Positions 6,737-10,712 of a stretch of 10,712 nt of DNA are shown in pieces. This DNA is from Acidobacteriota bacterium. GTDB taxonomy: Bacteria; Acidobacteriota; Terriglobia; Acidiferrales; UBA7541. The position numbers were made by a program, and so were the translations under genes. The DNA lies in assembly GCA_003153585.1 (NCBI GenBank), contig PLZZ01000154.1:251-10962 (forward strand), written 5' to 3'. Under the pieces are notes generated by a model. The model ran no database searches, was not told where the DNA came from, and worked only from the letters and a program-made list of their open reading frames with translations. The first letter of the stretch is position 1, and the number at the start of each line of letters is the position of its first letter.

Positions 6737-7852
6737 ATGTCCATCACGAGACGAGCACTTCAGAGAGCGTCTGGATTTCCCCATCGCCGTTTAAGGCGCA
6801 AATCACGCGTTTGGAACAAACTGTGGATTCTGTCCGCGATCGTTCTGTTGTCGCTGGGTGATGCGCCGGCGCGGAACCAGCAACAGCAAACGCCGTCGAT
6901 CTCGGTGGACGTCAAGATGGTGAGTATGCTTGCGACCGTCCGGGATAAACACGGACATCTGGTCAACAAATTGAGCAAAGATGAGTTCGTATTGGAACAA
7001 GACGGCCATCCGCAAACGATCACCTATTTCGCGCAAGACTCCGATCTTCCGCTCACGCTGGGGCTGCTGGTGGACACGAGCATGAGCCAAAGGCGTGTGC
7101 TGGACCAGGAGCGCACCGCGAGCCATGGATTTCTCGATCATGTACTGCGTGAAGATAAGGACAAGGCTTTTGTGATTCACTTCGACTACGAAGTCGAACT
7201 GCTCCAGGACCTCACTTCTTCTCGCCAGAAGCTCGAAGCGTCTCTCGACACGCTGGGTGAGCCGGAATTTTCGCAGACGGCAGGAGGCAGTTCGAGCGGC
7301 GGCGGCCATGGTTCGTACGGCAGAGGCGGCGGTGGCACGCTGCTCTACGACGCTGTGTACCTTGCGTCGAACGAAATAATGAAAAAACAGCAGGGGCGCA
7401 AAGCACTCATCATCCTTTCCGATGGAGTGGACCGCGGAAGCAAAGAGACTTTGCGAGACTCCATTGAAACAGCCCAGCGCGCAGACACTCTTGTTTACTC
7501 CATTCTGTTTGCGGACAAAGAAGAATACGGCAACGGCGGAGGTTCGCACATGGGAGGCGGGGGAATGGGAGGCGGCGGGCACCGGCGATACCCGCAGGAA
7601 TCGCGCCCCGATGGAAAAAAAATTCTCGAGCAAATATCCAGAGAAACGGGCGGTCGATTTTTTGAAGTCTCCAAAAAACAGCCCATCGATCAGATTTACG
7701 CCGCGATTGATGAGGAACTCCGCAATCAGTACGGCCTGGGCTATGTCCCGGATAAAGCCGACGTCGCCCCGGGCTATCACAAGATTCATCTCACCGTGAA
7801 GCAGAAGGATCTGACGGTACAAACGAGGGATGGATACTACGCGGATCGTTAG
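6737..7852 (+). CDS. Secreted VWA-domain protein, acidobacterial TIGR03436 type, intact MIDAS
   Basis: A 371-residue exported protein. The N-terminus has many Arg/Lys up to residue 28, a hydrophobic core at 29-40, and A-P-A before R46, so a Sec signal peptide is likely. Residues 54-100 carry the family pre-VWA motif (V-D-V-K-M-V-S-M-L-A-T-V-R-D-K-H-G...E-Q-D-G-H-P-Q-T-I-T). The VWA domain follows at about 104-335 with a complete MIDAS: D113-T-S115-M-S117, T201 (G-G-T-L-L-Y-D-A) and D229 (S-D-G). It ends just after R-D-G-Y-Y-A-D, the same signature at which the TIGR03436 part of the 772-residue neighbour ends. Two Gly-rich insertions, about 183-200 and 266-281 (the second with His and Met), sit within the domain. 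It is transcribed divergently from the receptor/VWA operon, so a shared control region and a joint envelope role are plausible inferences. The exact function and ligand are unknown. Start chosen at ATG 6737. Confidence 0.9.
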   Translation: MSITRRALQRASGFPHRRLRRKSRVWNKLWILSAIVLLSLGDAPARNQQQQTPSISVDVKMVSMLATVRDKHGHLVNKLSKDEFVLEQDGHPQTITYFAQDSDLPLTLGLLVDTSMSQRRVLDQERTASHGFLDHVLREDKDKAFVIHFDYEVELLQDLTSSRQKLEASLDTLGEPEFSQTAGGSSSGGGHGSYGRGGGGTLLYDAVYLASNEIMKKQQGRKALIILSDGVDRGSKETLRDSIETAQRADTLVYSILFADKEEYGNGGGSHMGGGGMGGGGHRRYPQESRPDGKKILEQISRETGGRFFEVSKKQPIDQIYAAIDEELRNQYGLGYVPDKADVAPGYHKIHLTVKQKDLTVQTRDGYYADR

Positions 7853-7879
7853 TTCGGAAGCGTTTCGCGAACGATCCGC
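7841..7879. terminator. Candidate bidirectional stem-loop terminator between convergent genes
   Basis: GCGGATCGTT (7841-7850) and AACGATCCGC (7870-7879) form a perfect 10-bp stem with a 19-nt loop. The left arm covers the last codons of the small VWA gene and the first base of its TAG stop; the right arm lies just before the end of the convergent aldehyde dehydrogenase gene (stop side at 7885). Neither strand has a clear run of T after the stem, so it is not a textbook intrinsic terminator. Position between two converging genes is the main argument. Confidence 0.5.
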
Positions 7880-7884
7880 AAACG

Positions 7885-9351
7885 TCAGAGCGGGTACGGG
7901 ATTGGGGATCGCGTAACGGTAATCCAGCGCAGTTCGGTGAACTCTTCCAGAACCGCCGTGCCGCCGAATCGTCCCCAGCCGCTGTCTTTCACGCCACCGA
8001 ACGGCATCTGCGGTTCGTCGTGAACTGTCGAGCTGTTGATGTGGCACATGCCGGTCTCAAGGCGCTCGGCTATTTTCATCGCCTTGTTGATATCACGACT
8101 GTAAATCGCGCTGGAGAGACCGTACTCCGTGTCGTTGGCGATCCGCAGAGCGTCTTCACTATTTTCTGCGATGACAACGGAAACAAGCGGACCGAATGAT
8201 TCCTCGAAGTAAACGCGCATGTCTTTTGCGACACCATATAAAACGGTGGGTGTGAAACAGGGGCCCGCTGCTTTTCCGCCGCAGAGCAGCCGCGCACCTT
8301 TACCAAGTGCGTCAGCGATGAGAGCTTCCAAGCGATCGATTGTGGCTTTATTTATGACTGGACCGATCTGCGTATCCGGCTGAAGCGGGTCTCCAACTTT
8401 AAGAGTGACAGTCTTGGCTACCAGCCTTCGCGCGAATTCTTCGGCGATTGGCCTCTCGACTACGATCCGCTCGGTGGACATGCAGATCTGTCCCTGATTC
8501 ATAAAGGCGCCGAATTTCGCGGCTGCCACTGCGGATTCGAGATCCGCATCCTCGAGAACAATCAGCGGAGCTTTGCCGCCCAGCTCCAGCACGGTTCTCT
8601 TCAAATATTTCGCGGCCTTTTCGGCGATGATGCGGCCTATTTTCGTCGAACCCGTAAAATTAATCCTGCGCGTTTTGGGGTGGGCAATCAATTCGTCCAC
8701 AACATCCGCGGCATCCTTGGGAGCATTCGTAATAACGTTGATGACGCCTTTGGGAAATCCAGCCTGTTGCAGTATTTCTGCGATGGCGAGATGGGTTCCC
8801 GGCGACTCCTCTGAAGCCTTAAGGACTACAGTGTTTCCATAAGCGAGAGGAAGTGCGATTGCTCGCACGCCAAGAATGAGTGGCGCGTTCCAGGGAGCAA
8901 TTCCCACCACAACACCGACGGGTTGTCGCGTCGCCATGGCCACCGTGTCGGGAAGATCCGACGGAATAATCTCTCCGACTAGCCCGTAGGTTTGCGCAGC
9001 AGCTTCGCGCAGAATTCCGGCGCCCAGGATGCAATTGAATATCCCCCAGCCGAAAGTCCCGCCCGTTTCCTCCGTTATCAACCTCGCAATCTCCGGTTGG
9101 CGGGAGTCCATCACGTCGGCCGCCTTCAAAAATAGACTGCGGCGTATTCCAGAAGGCGTCGCGCTCCAAGCGGAGAATGCCGCGGAGGCAGCCTCCACCG
9201 CGCGCGCAGCATCCTGTCGCCCGGCCGCGGCCACGCGCGCAATTACTTCACCCGTGAACGGGTTCCGCTTCTCGAACTTGCCGCCATCGAAGGCGTCAGT
9301 CAGTGCGCCATCGATGAACATTTGTTGGTTTCGTACCGAATTTGCCGGCAC
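7885..9351 (-). CDS. Aldehyde dehydrogenase, salicylaldehyde/vanillin dehydrogenase-like
   Basis: A 488-residue cytoplasmic NAD(P)-dependent aldehyde dehydrogenase, oxidising an aldehyde to the acid; full length for the family. Visible residues: N155 in A-P-W-N-A-P (oxyanion site), K178 in L-K-A-S-E (coenzyme), F-T-G-S-T at 232-236 (Rossmann loop), E256 in L-E-L-G-G-K (general base), catalytic C290 in N-Q-G-Q-I-C-M-S-T-E-R, and E384/F386 in E-E-S-F-G-P. From memory, the stretches around 123-180 (G-E-I-I-P-S-D, R-Q-P-V-G-V-V-V-G-I-A-P-W-N-A-P) and 283-295 resemble salicylaldehyde dehydrogenase (NahF/DoxF) and vanillin dehydrogenases most, so an aromatic aldehyde is the likeliest substrate. The start is GTG 9351, supported by AGGAG 6 nt upstream. 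It is divergent from an MFS gene across 192 bp, suggesting uptake of a substrate related to its pathway. The exact substrate is not proven. Confidence 0.93.
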   Translation of the reverse strand: MPANSVRNQQMFIDGALTDAFDGGKFEKRNPFTGEVIARVAAAGRQDAARAVEAASAAFSAWSATPSGIRRSLFLKAADVMDSRQPEIARLITEETGGTFGWGIFNCILGAGILREAAAQTYGLVGEIIPSDLPDTVAMATRQPVGVVVGIAPWNAPLILGVRAIALPLAYGNTVVLKASEESPGTHLAIAEILQQAGFPKGVINVITNAPKDAADVVDELIAHPKTRRINFTGSTKIGRIIAEKAAKYLKRTVLELGGKAPLIVLEDADLESAVAAAKFGAFMNQGQICMSTERIVVERPIAEEFARRLVAKTVTLKVGDPLQPDTQIGPVINKATIDRLEALIADALGKGARLLCGGKAAGPCFTPTVLYGVAKDMRVYFEESFGPLVSVVIAENSEDALRIANDTEYGLSSAIYSRDINKAMKIAERLETGMCHINSSTVHDEPQMPFGGVKDSGWGRFGGTAVLEEFTELRWITVTRSPIPYPL

Positions 9352-9357
9352 TCGTCT

Positions 9358-9362
9358 CTCCT
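9358..9362 (-). promoter_or_regulatory. Ribosome binding site supporting the GTG start of the aldehyde dehydrogenase
   Basis: On the minus strand AGGAG lies 6 nt before GTG 9351. This strong match at good spacing supports the GTG over the later in-frame ATG ten codons downstream. Confidence 0.75.
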
Positions 9363-9530
9363 AAGGCATAGTTGTACCACTAATTTCAATTGAGCCCCGG
9401 ACTGATGCAAATTTCTTCCGAAAAAATTCGATTATCGCACAGCAGGAAAATGTTGACGACTTCAGCAGGTAAAAGTCACAGAGTAAAACTTCCACTGGAA
9501 GCTGTTGCTATGCTTGCTCTCGCAAGTGCA

Positions 9531-9535
9531 AGGAG
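9531..9535 (+). promoter_or_regulatory. Ribosome binding site supporting the GTG start of the MFS gene
   Basis: AGGAG lies 8 nt before GTG 9544. The frame stays open upstream to a stop at 9484 and contains another GTG at 9526, but that codon lies before the ribosome binding site, so 9544 is chosen. Confidence 0.7.
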
Positions 9536-9543
9536 AAAAGCTG

Positions 9544-10712
9544 GTGCGCAATTCCCGGGGCTACCAGACCGGCCTTGTTGTTCTAGTGTTCTTCACTTGG
9601 GGTACGGTATTTCTCGACCGGATGAGTCTGGTCTACCTGGTCCCGTTCATTGCTCCCGATCTTCATCTCTCGCACGGCCAAGTTGGTCTGCTGGTATCAG
9701 CGCTCGCCCTTACCTGGGCGGCGTCGTCTTTAATTTTCGGAGCGCTTTCGGACCGCATCGGCCGGCGCCCGGTACTGATTCCGGCGGTATTTGCGTTTTC
9801 CGTTTTGTCCTGGCTTTCCGGTATTGCGCGATCTTTTGCACAGCTTTTCGTCATCCGCTCGCTGATGGGAGTAGCAGAGGGCCCCACGTGGTCCACGATC
9901 ACCGCAACTGTTGAAGCGTCTTCAAAGCCCGAATCGCGTGGGCGAAATGTCGGCATCGTGGTCAGCGCGGCTGCTCTGGTGGGACTAGCAATTGCTCCGG
10001 TGCTCACCACGCAAGTTGCTGCGAGGTACGGGTGGCGTTCCGCTTTCTTCATCGCGGGAGTTCCGGGCGTAATCCTGGGTCTGCTCCTTTGGCGCTACCT
10101 TCGAGAACCAAAACCGATCGACTCGGAAATGGCGCACCACAAGCCTTCCTTGAAGGGATATCTCTCGATCCTGCGGCTTCGAAATATATGGCTTTGCTGC
10201 ATCGCAAGCGCCGGCTTCATGACCTGGCTTTACGTGATGAATGCTTTTGCGCCTCTTTACATCACCGAGGTGTCGAAACATTCGGCTACGTTGGCCGGCT
10301 TGGTGATCGGAGCCAGCGGGCTGGGAGCCTTCATCTGGGGTTGGATTTTCCCTTGGGTCTCTGACCGCGTTGGACGCAAGCCCACGCTTCTGTTCGTCGC
10401 GCTTCTTTCTGCTGCGGTACCCTTGACGTATCAAATATCGTACCTGGTCGCGCATCCTTGGCTCATGGCTACGGCCGGTTTCATTGCTAATGGAGGACAA
10501 GGAATCGCAGCGCTGACCATCGTTCTGATTCCCACGGAGAGCGCGCCCCCGCAATTTGCGGCGACTGCTATCGGATTGTCCACGCTGGTCGGGGAAGTGT
10601 GCGGCGGCACGTTGGCCCCTACCGTTGCCGGCGCTTTCGCCGAGCATTATGGTCTTGTCGCACCGCTTTGGATTGCCTCCGGCGGAGCAATCCTCGTTTT
10701 TCTCGCCGCTCT
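9544..10712 (+). CDS. MFS transporter, 3' end cut by the window
   Basis: Inner-membrane permease of the major facilitator superfamily; 389 codons are visible and the frame runs off the window, so only the last few to tens of residues are missing (family 400-450). Twelve hydrophobic segments can be followed. TM1 holds F-L-D-R-M-S-L-V-Y-L-V-P-F-I. Motif A in the loop between TM2 and TM3 is G66-A-L-S-D70-R-I-G-R-R75, and its second-half copy is W-V-S-D274-R-V-G-R-K-P. The TM4 region has R-S-L-M-G-V-A-E-G-P (105-114). The D-R-M in TM1 and the A-E-G-P stretch resemble the anion:cation symporter (ACS) group, which carries organic anions such as sugar acids and aromatic acids. That is a family resemblance, not a proven substrate. 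It is divergent from the aldehyde dehydrogenase, consistent with a small catabolic unit. GTG start chosen by its ribosome binding site. Confidence 0.9.
   Translation, partial: MRNSRGYQTGLVVLVFFTWGTVFLDRMSLVYLVPFIAPDLHLSHGQVGLLVSALALTWAASSLIFGALSDRIGRRPVLIPAVFAFSVLSWLSGIARSFAQLFVIRSLMGVAEGPTWSTITATVEASSKPESRGRNVGIVVSAAALVGLAIAPVLTTQVAARYGWRSAFFIAGVPGVILGLLLWRYLREPKPIDSEMAHHKPSLKGYLSILRLRNIWLCCIASAGFMTWLYVMNAFAPLYITEVSKHSATLAGLVIGASGLGAFIWGWIFPWVSDRVGRKPTLLFVALLSAAVPLTYQISYLVAHPWLMATAGFIANGGQGIAALTIVLIPTESAPPQFAATAIGLSTLVGEVCGGTLAPTVAGAFAEHYGLVAPLWIASGGAILVFLAA

Larger units (their letters stand above)
9352..9543. promoter_or_regulatory. Divergent control region between aldehyde dehydrogenase and MFS genes
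   Basis: The 192 bp are AT-richer than the flanking genes and must contain promoters for both directions. Operator-like elements are a 13-bp near-palindrome CTTCCACTGGAAG at 9489-9501 (6-bp arms), an 8-bp palindrome TCAATTGA at 9386-9393, direct repeats of CAGCAGG at 9440-9446 and 9463-9469 (23 bp apart, about two helical turns, each followed by an A-rich stretch), and CTTGC-TCTC-GCAAG at 9513-9526 just before the MFS ribosome binding site. TTGACG at 9453-9458 resembles a -35 box for the MFS gene, but no good -10 sits 16-18 bp after it. Which of these binds a regulator is unknown, and no regulator gene is in the window. Confidence 0.5.

Noticed and set aside
6531..6794. 87-codon frame (+) across the second inverted repeat and into the start of the small VWA gene
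   Set aside because: It would overlap the VWA start out of frame, and its sequence is dictated by the inverted repeat. No family resemblance.
6803..8047. 414-codon open frame on the - strand opposite the small VWA gene and the end of the aldehyde dehydrogenase gene
   Set aside because: It runs antisense to a VWA gene with an intact MIDAS and overlaps the end of another solid gene in a different frame. Its composition looks like a shadow.
9390..9914. 174-codon frame (+) overlapping the start of the MFS gene
   Set aside because: The neighbouring frame from GTG 9544 gives a full set of MFS helices and motif A, so this one is a shadow frame.
9985..10647. 220-codon frame (-) inside the MFS gene
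   Set aside because: Charged low-complexity translation antisense to transmembrane helices; a shadow of the MFS gene.

Overview
The window looks like a chromosomal segment of an acidobacterium (Acidobacteriota, probably Terriglobia). This is inferred from gene content, not from a marker gene. It carries two secreted von Willebrand factor A (VWA) proteins of the 'VWFA-related Acidobacterial domain' type (TIGR03436). It also carries a very large outer-membrane receptor with an N-terminal carboxypeptidase-regulatory-like domain and a Gly-rich linker, a type abundant in that phylum. Both strands show long spurious open frames opposite the real genes.

Layout, left to right. (1) Positions 1-450 (+): C-terminal part of a sugar-porter-family MFS permease, cut by the window edge. 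(2) Positions 492-6292 (-): a two-gene operon read right to left, with the receptor gene (2810-6292) first and a 772-residue VWA protein (492-2810) second, joined by a TGATG stop/start overlap. (3) Positions 6293-6736: a 444-bp divergent intergenic region that I read as non-coding. It holds two adjacent long imperfect inverted repeats and a smaller hairpin. (4) Positions 6737-7852 (+): a second, shorter VWA protein with an intact metal site. (5) Positions 7853-7884: a short convergent gap; a 10-bp-stem hairpin spans it and the preceding stop codon. (6) Positions 7885-9351 (-): an NAD(P)-dependent aldehyde dehydrogenase of the salicylaldehyde/vanillin dehydrogenase type. (7) Positions 9352-9543: divergent control region with repeats. 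(8) Positions 9544 to the end (+): an MFS transporter lacking only its last residues.

Two modules are suggested. The central one (2810-7852 plus 492-2810) is an envelope module: a TonB-receptor-like barrel co-translated with one VWA protein and divergent from another. The VWA proteins share domain order up to a C-terminal G-Y-Y signature, but one has a degenerate MIDAS (metal-ion-dependent adhesion site) and a 330-residue extension, while the other has a full MIDAS and Gly-rich insertions. The structured DNA between the divergent genes is the least explained part of the window. The right-hand module (aldehyde dehydrogenase divergent from an MFS permease) is consistent with uptake and oxidation of a small, perhaps aromatic, compound. 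Functions beyond family level are inference. No rRNA, tRNA, CRISPR array or transposase was seen.
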